Shown here piece after piece: positions 1-7,450 of a stretch of 64,000 bases of DNA. The stretch is from DATHTS01 sp965219305 (GTDB lineage Bacteria > Acidobacteriota > Blastocatellia > Pyrinomonadales > Pyrinomonadaceae), in contig OZ244725.1 in assembly GCA_965219305.1 (NCBI GenBank), forward strand, positions 124,001 to 188,000. The letters are read 5' to 3'. The notes beneath the pieces are model-generated. The model did no database searches and was not told the DNA's origin. It saw only the letters and a program-made list of their open reading frames with translations. Position 1 is the stretch's first letter. Each line of letters begins with the position of its first letter. The position numbers and the translations under genes were made by a program.

Positions 1-1
1 T

Positions 2-283
2 ATTAAATATGCGGAAGACAGAGCATTGGATTGGGCATCCGCGAACGCGCCATTTTTAATTTTGCATTCGATCAAAAAGAAACAATTTGAAGAAATCGCC
101 AAAACGGAAAAATTTGATTTTGTCGAAATCGAGGAAAAAAGTTTCGGCGGTAATTTCCAAGTCTTTCTAATTGAAAACTTTACGGCTCGCAAAGACGAGT
201 ATTTTCGTATGTCCTTCTATTTGGGCGGTCGCCGAGGGGCGAAATCTAAAGCGACTGCCCGTTTTTTAAGCAAAAAAACATAA
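2..283 (+). CDS. Partial hypothetical protein, 5' end outside the window
   Basis: The frame is open from base 2 to the TAA at 281-283 with no stop upstream, so the true start probably lies left of the window; a TTG at 26 is only a fallback. The visible 93 residues are soluble, Lys/Glu-rich and end in a basic tail (RRGAKSKATARFLSKKT). I recognise no family. It is transcribed in the same direction as the following prophage genes. Confidence 0.5.
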   Translation: MKYAEDRALDWASANAPFLILHSIKKKQFEEIAKTEKFDFVEIEEKSFGGNFQVFLIENFTARKDEYFRMSFYLGGRRGAKSKATARFLSKKT

Positions 284-287
284 ATGA

Positions 288-383
288 AAATTATTACTAC
301 AAAAAAGGGGGGCGGCATTAGCTTATGACGCAAAAGCTAAAGAATTATTCGGGGAATACGCTAATTTAAATTTCCCCGAATAA
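288..383 (+). pseudogene. Remnant of an AP2 DNA-binding domain (HNH/AP2 homing endonuclease tail)
   Basis: From 312 the frame reads ALAYDAKAKELFGEYANLNF, then PE and a stop. This closely matches the C-terminal helix and end of AP2 domains (AARAYDEAAxxxFGEFANLNFP). Phage HNH endonucleases often carry such domains. The frame opens only at 288, after a TGA at 285, and no upstream AP2 beta-strands or HNH motif are present, so only the last part of the domain survives. A 9-bp inverted repeat (TTCGGGGAA at 348-356, TTCCCCGAA at 372-380) lies inside it. The family match is read directly; the homing-endonuclease origin is inference. Confidence 0.6.
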
Positions 384-410
384 CAATATTCAGTTCTCAA
401 AGATCAAATT

Positions 411-455
411 TCGATAGACCGCGTTGGACTGCCTTAGGTCGCGGCGGTCTATCGA
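411..455. repeat. Perfect 12-bp inverted repeat (hairpin) in an intergenic stretch
   Basis: TCGATAGACCGC at 411-422 is exactly repeated in inverse at 444-455 with a 21-nt loop. A second hairpin follows at 520-539 (TGCTGAT, 6-nt loop, ATCAGCA). No T-run follows either one, so they are poor intrinsic terminators. The stretch 384-619 holds these hairpins and no coding sequence I can support. Confidence 0.5.
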
Positions 456-619
456 GAGCCGGAAGCCGAAAAAAAAGTGAGAACCACAACCGAATTTTTT
501 TTTCAGAAACCGGCGATCCTGCTGATCGGCAAATCAGCACCGCGCGATAGTTAGATAGTAAAAGATACGAATTATTGAAAAAAAGGTCTGAAAAGAACTT
601 TACCGGACCAAAAACGAAA

Positions 620-1129
620 ATGGGTTTACAAGTTTTAGACATAATTGACAGAAACACCAAGCAGATGGCGGAAATTTCGCGCCAGCTGGCAATGAATACG
701 GCACGAACGCGCCAGCATTTAGCCGAGATTAAAAATGAAAATATCTCGGAAAAATATCTAGGTCGAAAGGTCGCGGAACGAACCGACGGCGCAAAAAACA
801 CGGTCGTTACGACGGAAAACATTCAGATTATGGGCGCGGGATGGTTTTCAAACCACAAACCCGTCGTTGAAACGATGTTTTCGCAGTTCAGAGCGTTCGA
901 GCGTGATTTGAAAAACGTCTCGATCCAAGCATCGCCGGAGTCGGTGATGGATATTTATATGCACATCAATGATTTGCAGGCGCAATGGTTAAGAGCGATC
1001 AAAGCGGCGGATTGGGTAGCGGCGATGGGTTTGGCGATACGAATACGCGCACTGTTTGATATGGCAATTGACAAAATGACGGACGACGCAGGCGTTCAGT
1101 GTTTAGTGCAGAAAGATTGGAACTGGTAG
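620..1129 (+). CDS. Hypothetical phage protein, 169 aa
   Basis: The ATG at 620 is preferred over an in-frame TTG at 575, although no clear ribosome-binding site is seen before either. The protein is largely alpha-helical in appearance, with a Gln/Arg-rich N-terminal helix (residues 1-45) and an amphipathic helical C-terminal half rich in Ala, Met and Trp, ending in KDWNW. I do not recognise a family. The gene ends 8 bases before the next start and is probably co-transcribed with it. Confidence 0.55.
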   Translation: MGLQVLDIIDRNTKQMAEISRQLAMNTARTRQHLAEIKNENISEKYLGRKVAERTDGAKNTVVTTENIQIMGAGWFSNHKPVVETMFSQFRAFERDLKNVSIQASPESVMDIYMHINDLQAQWLRAIKAADWVAAMGLAIRIRALFDMAIDKMTDDAGVQCLVQKDWNW

Positions 1130-1137
1130 AAAAAAAA

Positions 1138-1827
1138 ATGAGCAACAAAGAAAAACCAATTTTATTTAATACCGAAATGGTTCGCGCAGTTCTGGACGGA
1201 CGAAAGACGCAGACGCGGCGTGTGATAAAGACGGATATTTCAAATGCTTTATCCGCCAAAGTCGCTTTTAGTGAATATGGTGAAAAAAGTGTGCGGTGGG
1301 ATGCCTTAATGGACGATAAGGATGATTTTTATTATCGCCGTTTCCGATGCCCTTACGGCAAAGTCGGCGACCGTCTTTGGGTTCGGGAGTCTTGGGCGGA
1401 CGTAACAGGGGCATTTGAGGATGCTGATGATATGCGGGACGTGGCCTTCAAAGCAGATGATTCAGTCTGGAATTGCTACGGGCAAATGGTATATCTCGAA
1501 AAATTAGGCGATTCGGGAATCTTTGTTGACAAATGGAAACCATCAATTCATATGCCGAAATGGGCATCACGCATCACGCTCGAAATTACAGATATTCGGG
1601 TTGAGCGGATTCAGGATATTACGGAAACGGACGCAGAAGCCGAAGGAATTGAATGTTTTGATCCTGAAAATGACCAAGCAGTTTGCAGAATGCCCGGCAC
1701 TGACAAATGGGATTGGAATTTTGCGACAGATGTATTTCGAGAACTTTGGGATTCGATCAACGAAAAGCGCGGCTATTCGTTGGAAAGTAATCCTTTTGTT
1801 TGGGTAATTGAATTTAAGAAATTGTAA
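1138..1827 (+). CDS. Phage ASCH-like protein (229 aa)
   Basis: The start ATG at 1138 gives the recurring phage protein that begins with KPILFNTEMVRAVLDGRKTQ followed by TRR, and carries CPYGKVGDRLWVRESW near residue 75. This LLDGRKTQTRR...GDRLWVRE(T/S)W pattern marks a widespread prophage family related to ASCH folds, which are RNA-binding-like beta-barrels. Its function in phages is unsettled. Length is normal for the family. The gene sits in a run of short early genes. A different ASCH-like gene at 10,710 is broken, so the phage carries two related but distinct members. Confidence 0.7.
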   Translation: MSNKEKPILFNTEMVRAVLDGRKTQTRRVIKTDISNALSAKVAFSEYGEKSVRWDALMDDKDDFYYRRFRCPYGKVGDRLWVRESWADVTGAFEDADDMRDVAFKADDSVWNCYGQMVYLEKLGDSGIFVDKWKPSIHMPKWASRITLEITDIRVERIQDITETDAEAEGIECFDPENDQAVCRMPGTDKWDWNFATDVFRELWDSINEKRGYSLESNPFVWVIEFKKL

Positions 1828-1832
1828 AAAAA

Positions 1833-2054
1833 ATGCTTTTCGGTAAAGAACAAACAATTCAGATCATAAACGAGCGCACGGGGATTCCGAAATCGCGCTG
1901 CGCTTCGATCTGGAACGATCTGCCGAAAACCACGAAATTCAGCGTTCGACCGAAAACAAAAGCGGCGGACATCGAGAGATTTATTGAGAAATTGGAATTG
2001 AAAACTCTCCCGCTTGAAAGACGGGAGATTCTTTGGAGTGATTATGGAAGTTGA
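1833..2054 (+). CDS. Hypothetical small DNA-binding-like protein, 73 aa
   Basis: This short ORF starts 5 bases after the previous stop and overlaps the next gene by 4 bases. The middle (TIQIINERTGIPKSRCASIW) looks like a helix-turn-helix, and the C-terminus is rich in Glu, Arg and Leu. Overlap on both sides supports real translation by coupling. No specific family is recognised. Confidence 0.5.
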   Translation: MLFGKEQTIQIINERTGIPKSRCASIWNDLPKTTKFSVRPKTKAADIERFIEKLELKTLPLERREILWSDYGS

Positions 2055-2233
2055 ATCAAAAACCTTTAATCGAAATTGTTTGGAAGCGATGCGCGAAAGA
2101 GATAGCAGAAAGATTAGATATAAACCTTTCGAGCGTCTACCGAATGTTAGATGAAAGTTACAAGCCGTTTGAATCTGAGGCGCGGTATTTATCAGATTTT
2201 GAGCGTGAGCCGGAATGGTTTCTAAATTTATGA
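2051..2233 (+). CDS. Hypothetical small helix-turn-helix protein, 60 aa
   Basis: The TTG start at 2051 overlaps the previous gene. The segment CAKEIAERLDINLSSVYRML is a convincing helix-turn-helix of the kind that recognises DNA in small phage regulators. The stop TGA overlaps the ATG of the next gene in an ATGA arrangement, typical of translational coupling. The target and role are unknown. Confidence 0.5.
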   Translation: MNQKPLIEIVWKRCAKEIAERLDINLSSVYRMLDESYKPFESEARYLSDFEREPEWFLNL

Positions 2234-2903
2234 GTCATATTTCAATAGCAAAAAACATTGATTGTATGGTCGAAATGGCAACACTCCAGACAAATACTAC
2301 GACCTTTGTGTTTGCGATCCGCCATACGGAATAAAAATCTCTAAAAATAAAGAGATTGGTTATAAAGGTTTCAATAAATACACACCAAAGGAATGGGATA
2401 ACGCTATTCCAGACCAAATCTATTTTGATGAATTGTTTCGTGTCTCAGAAAATCAAATTATTTTTGGTGGAAACTACTTTCCCCTCCCCCCTAGTCGGGG
2501 TTTTGTGATTTGGGACAAAGGCGAAGGTTTTTACAACCGTTCTTATGCAGAGTGTGAATTTGCTTGGACTTCATTTGATAGAAACGCAAAAGTTTTTAAG
2601 CGTGACCCTTTAGCCAATGGTGACTATAAAGGAAAAATTCACATCAACGAAAAACCCGTCGCGCTCTACAAATGGCTATTAACAAATTACGCCAAACCCG
2701 GCGACAAAATTTTAGACACGCATCTCGGAAGCGGTTCAAGTCGAATAGCGGCGTATGATTTAGGATTCAATTTTGTCGGTTTTGAGTTGTACAAAGATTA
2801 TTTTGACGCGCAGGAAAAGCGGTTTGCGGAACATATCGCGCAACCTAAATTATTTGAATCAGTTCCACAATCGGTTGAGCAAAATAGTTTATTTCAATCT
2901 TGA
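2230..2903 (+). pseudogene. N6-adenine/N4-cytosine DNA methyltransferase with a one-base frameshift
   Basis: The ATG at 2230 overlaps the upstream stop (ATGA) and reads the expected N-terminus ending NIDCMVEMATL. The family continuation PDKYYDLCVCDPPYGI occurs one frame away, from about 2286. Adding one C in the CC at 2286-2287 would restore a single ORF. The downstream part has the catalytic DPPY motif and the SAM-binding motif late in the chain (LDTHLGSGSSRIAAYDLG), the order of a beta-class enzyme. It would methylate adenine N6 or cytosine N4 in DNA. It is either a recent inactivation, a sequencing deletion or a -1 recoding site; the sequence alone cannot decide. Confidence 0.75.
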
Positions 2904-3083
2904 GTGTTGGTAGAGGAATAACACGCGCTTGAAAACGCGCGTGCTGTGGAAAGCGATTCATCACCGGCTTAAAAGACCGGCGACTTCTCGCTTGATTGTT
3001 AAACAAACCGACACTTCCGGCGGGTTATGTCCCGCGACCGGACAGGTTTAAAAAATTGAAGCGGGAAGTTTAAGGAGAAATAT
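2904..3083. other. Structured intergenic region with several hairpins
   Basis: This 180-base gap holds no ORF. It contains CACGCGC/GCGCGTG (2922-2928 with 2937-2943, 8-nt loop). A three-tier stem follows at 3005-3049: AAACC/GGTTT, TCCGG/CCGGA and GGG/CCC around a TTATGT loop. The ribosome-binding site of the next gene (AAGGAG, near 3074) lies just downstream, so a leader-RNA role is plausible. A tRNA was tested and rejected. Confidence 0.4.
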
Positions 3084-3353
3084 ATGTTTTGCAAAATTTT
3101 AACAGTAGAAATCAGCGATCATGAAATTGATGTGTGTGTTCGTCTGGAGCGCGACGAAGACGGAAAGGACTTCGTGAAAATTTCGGCGTGGATGCCGGAC
3201 ATTCTCGGCAACGAATCGGCGGCGGTAATTATTTATTACGAAGATCAAGTGTTTTTTCGAAACATCAACACGAACAATTATCAGTGCCAGCGGTTTATTG
3301 ATGATTTCACGGAAGAATCGGCGAGAGAGTTTATCAACGGTTGTTACGAATAG
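3084..3353 (+). CDS. Hypothetical protein, 89 aa
   Basis: The ATG has a good ribosome-binding site (AAGGAG, 7-8 bases upstream). The protein is acidic and looks like a small beta-rich fold (ILTVEISDHEIDVCVRLERD, then alternating strands and a C-terminal helix). No family is recognised. It lies downstream of a structured leader and begins a run of very small genes, several with cysteine motifs. Confidence 0.6.
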   Translation: MFCKILTVEISDHEIDVCVRLERDEDGKDFVKISAWMPDILGNESAAVIIYYEDQVFFRNINTNNYQCQRFIDDFTEESAREFINGCYE

Positions 3354-3372
3354 TTTTAAGGAAGAAAAATAT

Positions 3373-3456
3373 ATGTCATTAACAAAACGAATTTTAGCCG
3401 AACAAGCCGAAGCGGACGAAATGGAGTTTGCGATGTGGGCGGCATACGGAGAATAA
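3373..3456 (+). CDS. Very small protein, 27 aa
   Basis: The ATG at 3373 follows an AAGGAAG ribosome-binding site and encodes an acidic, probably single-helix peptide (MSLTKRILAEQAEADEMEFA, then MWAAYGE). It ends 5 bases before the next start. The position in a tight operon and the good ribosome-binding site are the main support. Function is unknown. Confidence 0.5.
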   Translation: MSLTKRILAEQAEADEMEFAMWAAYGE

Positions 3457-3461
3457 AAAAA

Positions 3462-3674
3462 ATGTCAAAAAGAAAGGAATTTCAGGAACTAACGGTCAAA
3501 ACCGATTTGGCGGTCTGCGCGGCTTGCAATAACATCCTCAAGCGCGGCGAAGATTCGTTGATGTCTTTTGAAAAGGTCGCGGGGCAAACCATTACGACAA
3601 TCGCCTGCGACGAGCTTTGCGCGGCGGACTGGCGCGAAGAAAACGAAAACAAACAGGAGAAAAATGGAAAATAA
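3462..3674 (+). CDS. Small cysteine-rich (probable zinc-binding) protein, 70 aa
   Basis: The protein has CAACNNIL near residue 20 and CDELCAADW near residue 51, a CxxC...CxxxC spacing that suggests a zinc-bound treble-clef or ribbon. A charged tail (REENENKQEKNGK) follows. The stop overlaps the next start by 11 bases. Role is unknown. Confidence 0.55.
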   Translation: MSKRKEFQELTVKTDLAVCAACNNILKRGEDSLMSFEKVAGQTITTIACDELCAADWREENENKQEKNGK

Positions 3675-3906
3675 ATCAAATAAACAAAAACAAGCAGAAG
3701 CGACCGTTAGAATGAATTTAGTAGAAAAAACCAAAGACGGTTATGTAGTCAAAACGCCGTCTATACGAGGGCATCAACGCGCAAATAAAGTTTCAACGCT
3801 TTTCAATCAGGCTGTATGTAATTGTTTAGATTTTGAAGACAAAACGACTAATGGCTGTGTTCACTTGCTTGCAGTAGAAATTTATGAGGTTAGATCAGAT
3901 GCGTAA
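3664..3906 (+). CDS. SWIM-type zinc finger protein, 80 aa
   Basis: ATG 3664 is preceded by CAGGAGAAA, a good ribosome-binding site. The C-terminal half reads VCNCLDFEDKTTNGCVHLLA, the CxC...CxH signature of the SWIM zinc finger, found in DNA- or protein-binding proteins. The N-terminus is basic and could contact nucleic acid. SWIM fingers as stand-alone small phage proteins are less often described. The fold call is from the motif; the partner is unknown. Confidence 0.65.
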   Translation: MENKSNKQKQAEATVRMNLVEKTKDGYVVKTPSIRGHQRANKVSTLFNQAVCNCLDFEDKTTNGCVHLLAVEIYEVRSDA

Positions 3907-4039
3907 AAAGGAAAATTTAAGTAACCCGAAATTATTTTGCCCGTGCAAATTGTGCCGAAACTTTCAGCACACACTGCTAGTGGCGGTTTTCACTATCGTA
4001 ATTTTAATCGCTGCATTTATTCGCAGCGCAATTTCTTAA
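3899..4039 (+). CDS. Small membrane protein with CPCxxC motif, 46 aa
   Basis: The ATG at 3899 overlaps the preceding gene by 8 bases. The peptide has a cytoplasmic-looking N-terminus with the cysteine cluster CPCKLC (residues 14-19) and then one hydrophobic helix (LLVAVFTIVILIAAF, about residues 26-40). It would be a single-pass inner-membrane peptide, possibly binding metal. The function is unknown. Confidence 0.5.
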   Translation: MRKKENLSNPKLFCPCKLCRNFQHTLLVAVFTIVILIAAFIRSAIS

Positions 4040-4325
4040 CGGTTTGAGCGGCGGACGGACGCGGTTTCCGGCGAACGCGAATTACAAACGCGCCGGAGCG
4101 ACAAAGTGACCGGACGATAAATTCCCGGTCACTTATATTGTAAATGAAAAGTTAGGGTAAACTTTTCCGCCGCCGCTCAATTTATTTGAAAATCTTTTGA
4201 AATCTGTTTCCGGCGCGGAGTTCCTGCCCGTTTCGCTCCAGAAACTCTTATATATACAAAATAACTGCACTGCCAACTGCAAGCAGACAAAACGGCGGAG
4301 ACAGATTTGAGGAGATTTTTTTACT
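4040..4325. other. Structured non-coding region with nested inverted repeats
   Basis: No ORF is supported in these 286 bases. They contain TCCGGCG/CGCCGGA (4067-4073 with 4091-4097) and a perfect 10-bp hairpin AAGTGACCGG/CCGGTCACTT (4104-4113 with 4125-4134). An outer pair TTGAGCGGCGG (from 4044) and CCGCCGCTCAA (ending near 4181) encloses both. The whole could fold as one multi-arm RNA upstream of the 4326 gene. No long T-run follows, so it is not a classical terminator. Confidence 0.4.
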
Positions 4326-4772
4326 ATGCAGAATATTATCCAATGGCTTAAAACATTACTGTCAGGCAAACCGCATTTTATCATCGGCTCGCCGCACGAC
4401 CCTTACCTTCTGCGGTGGCATATTGTGCCGAGTAACCGCTGGCTTTGCATTTATCTGCATAAATTCTTGCGTGATGACGATGATCAGGCATTACACGATC
4501 ATCCGTGGAATTTTCTTTCGATAATGCTGCGCGGTTCTTATAACGAACATACGCCTGACGGTATTATTTCCCGACGTGTGCCGTCAATAGCGTTTCGTCC
4601 CGCGACACATCAACACCGCGTGGAACTCATCACAAAACATTGCTGGACAATCATCGTGCGCGGCAGCGTCATTCGTGAATGGGGTTTTTGGTGTCCAAAA
4701 GGGTTCGTGCATTGGACGAAATTTACGGCGGCAAATAATCCCGGCGAAGTCGGAAAAGGATGCGGAGAGTAG
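4326..4772 (+). CDS. Cupin-like phage protein, 148 aa
   Basis: The ATG follows GAGGAGA. The sequence contains QALHDHPWNFLSIMLRG near residue 55 and FRPATHQHRVEL near residue 93. These His-rich strands resemble the two metal-binding motifs of a cupin beta-barrel, as seen in a recurrent group of phage proteins with LHDHPW. A metal-dependent or sugar-nucleotide-related role is possible but not shown. The gene ends 1 base before the next start, so it heads a small operon with 4774 and 4897. Confidence 0.6.
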   Translation: MQNIIQWLKTLLSGKPHFIIGSPHDPYLLRWHIVPSNRWLCIYLHKFLRDDDDQALHDHPWNFLSIMLRGSYNEHTPDGIISRRVPSIAFRPATHQHRVELITKHCWTIIVRGSVIREWGFWCPKGFVHWTKFTAANNPGEVGKGCGE

Positions 4773-4773
4773 T

Positions 4774-4896
4774 ATGAACAACTTTAAGGAAAGTTTTAAA
4801 AAGAATTTTTGGATTAGCTTACGCGACCACGGCACGATCTTCTTATTGACAATCGTAATAGGATTTCTCCTGCTGTTTTACAAGTCGTTCAGGTAA
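4774..4896 (+). CDS. Small membrane peptide, 40 aa
   Basis: The gene directly follows the cupin-like gene. A basic amphipathic N-terminus (NNFKESFKKNFW) is followed by one strongly hydrophobic helix (IFLLTIVIGFLLLFY, residues 22-36) and a short basic end, which suggests an N-out or tail-anchored single-pass peptide. No family is recognised. Tight spacing on both sides supports translation. Confidence 0.5.
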   Translation: MNNFKESFKKNFWISLRDHGTIFLLTIVIGFLLLFYKSFR

Positions 4897-5073
4897 ATGG
4901 CAAAGAAAAGGCAGAAGATCGGTGACGGTGAAATCTGCAAAAGGTGCGAGCGCGGACGAATCACGCGGAGCGAGTTTGATTACAACGGCGTGAGATTAAA
5001 AGGCGTGAGATGTGAGGTTTGCGGGGCTTTATCGGCGACGTTGATTGAGAAAAGTAAGGGTTCGGAAATTTAA
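4897..5073 (+). CDS. Small zinc-ribbon protein, 58 aa
   Basis: The ATG immediately follows the previous stop. The protein has two CxxC knuckles, CKRC (residues 14-17) and CEVC (39-42), separated by about 21 residues with beta-hairpin character: a classic zinc ribbon. The N-terminus is strongly basic, suggesting nucleic-acid binding. It ends 2 bases before the C5 methyltransferase and may be co-translated with it. Function is unknown. Confidence 0.55.
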   Translation: MAKKRQKIGDGEICKRCERGRITRSEFDYNGVRLKGVRCEVCGALSATLIEKSKGSEI

Positions 5074-5075
5074 CA

Positions 5076-6806
5076 ATGACAACTAACTTAAAATTAAAGA
5101 AAAAGAAAATTATCACAGCCGCCGACTTGTTTTGCGGTGCCGGCGGGACTTCGACCGGATTTATAAAAGCCGTCGAATCGCTCGATCTCGATTTCGATCT
5201 CGTTGCCGTCAACCATTGGGACGTAGCAATCAGTACACATAAAGAAAATCATAAAGAAGTTGAGCATTACTGCCAGTCAATAGACACGATCAATCCACAG
5301 GAAGTCATTCCGGGCGGACGTTTGAATTTGCTGATGGCTTCGCCGGAATGCACTGATCACTCGAACGCCAAAGGCGGAAAACCGCGCTCGGATCAAAAAC
5401 GCGCCGATGCGTGGCTTTTAATGCGATGGATTGAAAAACTTTACGTCGAAAATCTGATTATCGAAAACGTCAAGGAATTCGTTAATTGGGGACCGCTCAA
5501 CGCCAAAGGTTTGCCCGACAAACGCTATCGCGGACAGTATTTCAGGCAGTTCGTCGAAGCGTTGAAAATAAACTACTCGGTCGAATGGAAGATATTAAAC
5601 GCGGCGGATTACGGCGACGCGACCACACGCGAACGATTTTTTTTAATTGCCAAGCGCGGCAAAAACAAAAAAATCGTTTTTCCTGCGCCGACACACGCCA
5701 GCCGGAAAGTTTTAGATAAGAATCAACCTAATTTATTTTCAAACGGGAAAACATTGAAACCGTGGCGTTCCGCGAGGGAGATCATAGATTGGGACTTGGA
5801 AGGCAAATCTATTTTTAACCGCAAACGTCCGCTTTCGGAAAACACGATGCGGAGAATCTTTGCCGGTCTTTTCAAGTATGGTTTGAAACCTTTCACGATG
5901 GGAACAGGCGGACCGACCGGGCAAATGCGTCCGCGCGATATTGACGAACCCGTCAGAACGATTCTGACCGATCATCGCCAGAATGTTTTCGTTCCTTATT
6001 TAATAAACCTGAAAGCCAGCGACCGCCGGATGCGCGAAATCGACGAACCGACTTTCACTCAGACGACCGCAAATCATCAATATCTTGCAGAACCGTTCCT
6101 GGTAAATTTGTCGCATACGAAAAATAACGACGCGATGATGTGCAAACCGCTCGAAGAGCCTTTGAAAACGATTTGCGGCAAAGCAATGCTAGGTTTGATC
6201 GAGCCTTTTCTAGTGAAATTCTACGGCGGCGCAGATGCCGAATCTGTTGACGACCCGATACCGACGATCACGGCAAATTACGAACATTACGGTTTAGCTG
6301 AAACCGAAGCATTTATTTTGCCTAACGAGGGATTTTTTCGTGGAAACACGGCGCGTGAAATAGACGAGCCGATTCCGACCGTTACGAGTCGCGGCGGCGG
6401 TTCGGTTGTCGAGCCGTTTATGATTCAATTTTTTGGCGAAAGAAAAGGACAAAAGCCACGCACAAAAAGCGTTGACGATCCGCTTTGGACGGTAACAGCA
6501 CAGGGAAGAATGGGGATAGCCGAACCGTTTCTCGTTAGATTTAACAATAATCAGGGCGCGGAAGATATTGACGAACCTTTGAAAACTTTAACGACGAAGG
6601 ACAGATACGGTCTTTGCATTCCGCAAATCGGCGCGGTTTTAGATATTCGCTTTCGGATGCTCCAGCCGCACGAACTCGCCGCCGCGATGAGTTTTCCGAA
6701 AAGTTACAGCTTTACCGGAACACGCCAGGACAAAGTAAAACAAATCGGAAACGCCGTTCCGGTGAATTTGGCGAAAAATTTAGTGAAGGCGGTTTTAGAT
6801 AATTAA
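5076..6806 (+). CDS. C5-cytosine DNA methyltransferase with repeated insert, 576 aa
   Basis: It transfers a methyl group from SAM to cytosine C5 in DNA, probably shielding phage DNA from restriction. Motif I is DLFCGAGG (residues 17-24). The catalytic cysteine is in SPEC (C92), with Glu where most enzymes have Pro. Motif VI is IIENVKEF (about 127-134), and motif X, QIGNAVPVNLAKN, is near the C-terminus (about 556). Between about 290 and 525 are roughly seven copies of a 33-38 residue unit built on IDEPxxTxT and EPFLV, occupying the target-recognition region. The protein is longer than a typical single-specificity enzyme because of these repeats. Confidence 0.85.
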   Translation: MTTNLKLKKKKIITAADLFCGAGGTSTGFIKAVESLDLDFDLVAVNHWDVAISTHKENHKEVEHYCQSIDTINPQEVIPGGRLNLLMASPECTDHSNAKGGKPRSDQKRADAWLLMRWIEKLYVENLIIENVKEFVNWGPLNAKGLPDKRYRGQYFRQFVEALKINYSVEWKILNAADYGDATTRERFFLIAKRGKNKKIVFPAPTHASRKVLDKNQPNLFSNGKTLKPWRSAREIIDWDLEGKSIFNRKRPLSENTMRRIFAGLFKYGLKPFTMGTGGPTGQMRPRDIDEPVRTILTDHRQNVFVPYLINLKASDRRMREIDEPTFTQTTANHQYLAEPFLVNLSHTKNNDAMMCKPLEEPLKTICGKAMLGLIEPFLVKFYGGADAESVDDPIPTITANYEHYGLAETEAFILPNEGFFRGNTAREIDEPIPTVTSRGGGSVVEPFMIQFFGERKGQKPRTKSVDDPLWTVTAQGRMGIAEPFLVRFNNNQGAEDIDEPLKTLTTKDRYGLCIPQIGAVLDIRFRMLQPHELAAAMSFPKSYSFTGTRQDKVKQIGNAVPVNLAKNLVKAVLDN

Positions 6807-6807
6807 A

Positions 6808-7431
6808 ATGAGCGAAAAGTTTTCAATTAAAGAATACCGTGAAATGCAGAATCAACCGACATTGCCGGGAACTCGTCGGGCGGTTTCGCACTCGAATCTC
6901 GGCAAAGCGTTCGAGAATGAAATTGTTTCGGTCAATTATAACTACAATTTCAAAAAACTGGCGTTCGTCGTTCAGAACGAAAAAACTTGGATGCCTTGCA
7001 CGCACAAATTCCGTCGAAAAATGCTGGACGATCACAATCCGCACGTTACGGCGTTGACCGATACCGGTTATCCGTTGTTCTCCCAAAAGAGCAAACCGGA
7101 TTTTGACGGAACATTATCCGGCGGTCGCGCGGCTTGCTTCGACGCAAAAGAAACGCGCGGCAAGTCTCTGCCGCTCGAAAATATCGAAGGGCATCAGTTT
7201 AAATATCTCAACGATGTCTGCGAAATGGGCGGACTGTCGGGATTTCTCATTCATTTATCGGATTTGGGAAGAATCTTTTTCTTTCCGGCAGATGCCGCAT
7301 ACGAAATTTACAAAAATTCTATGACCGGCGGAAGAAAATCAATTTCGCTCGCCGTAATGGAAGATGTTGGAAAAGAGATTTTCAGAGAAAAGGGGTTCGT
7401 CGAATGGATTTCGGCGGCGGGTAAATTTTAG
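6808..7431 (+). CDS. recU: RecU-like Holliday junction resolvase, 207 aa
   Basis: The segment KPDFDGTLSGGRAACFDAKE, then TRG, followed by LPLENIEGHQFKYL matches the catalytic core of RecU. There an Asp (PDFDG) and the Glu and Lys of FDAKET bind the metal ion. RecU cleaves four-way DNA junctions formed in recombination, and phages use it to resolve concatemers or branched replication intermediates before packaging. The N-terminal GKAFENEI helix also fits. It begins 1 base after the methyltransferase stop. Family match is strong; the phage role is inferred. Confidence 0.75.
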   Translation: MSEKFSIKEYREMQNQPTLPGTRRAVSHSNLGKAFENEIVSVNYNYNFKKLAFVVQNEKTWMPCTHKFRRKMLDDHNPHVTALTDTGYPLFSQKSKPDFDGTLSGGRAACFDAKETRGKSLPLENIEGHQFKYLNDVCEMGGLSGFLIHLSDLGRIFFFPADAAYEIYKNSMTGGRKSISLAVMEDVGKEIFREKGFVEWISAAGKF

Positions 7432-7450
7432 ACAAATAAAAAGGAGCAAA

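Noticed and set aside
397..822. Minus-strand ORF of 141 codons
   Set aside because: It lies opposite the 620-1129 gene and an intergenic hairpin region, is Ser/Phe/Arg-biased and has no recognisable motif: an antisense shadow.
2904..3050. Possible tRNA-Ser/Leu with a hairpin loop containing TTGAAAA
   Set aside because: The best anticodon stem leaves an 8-nt loop, and no T-arm with a TTC loop or acceptor stem can be paired. Kept only as structured RNA.
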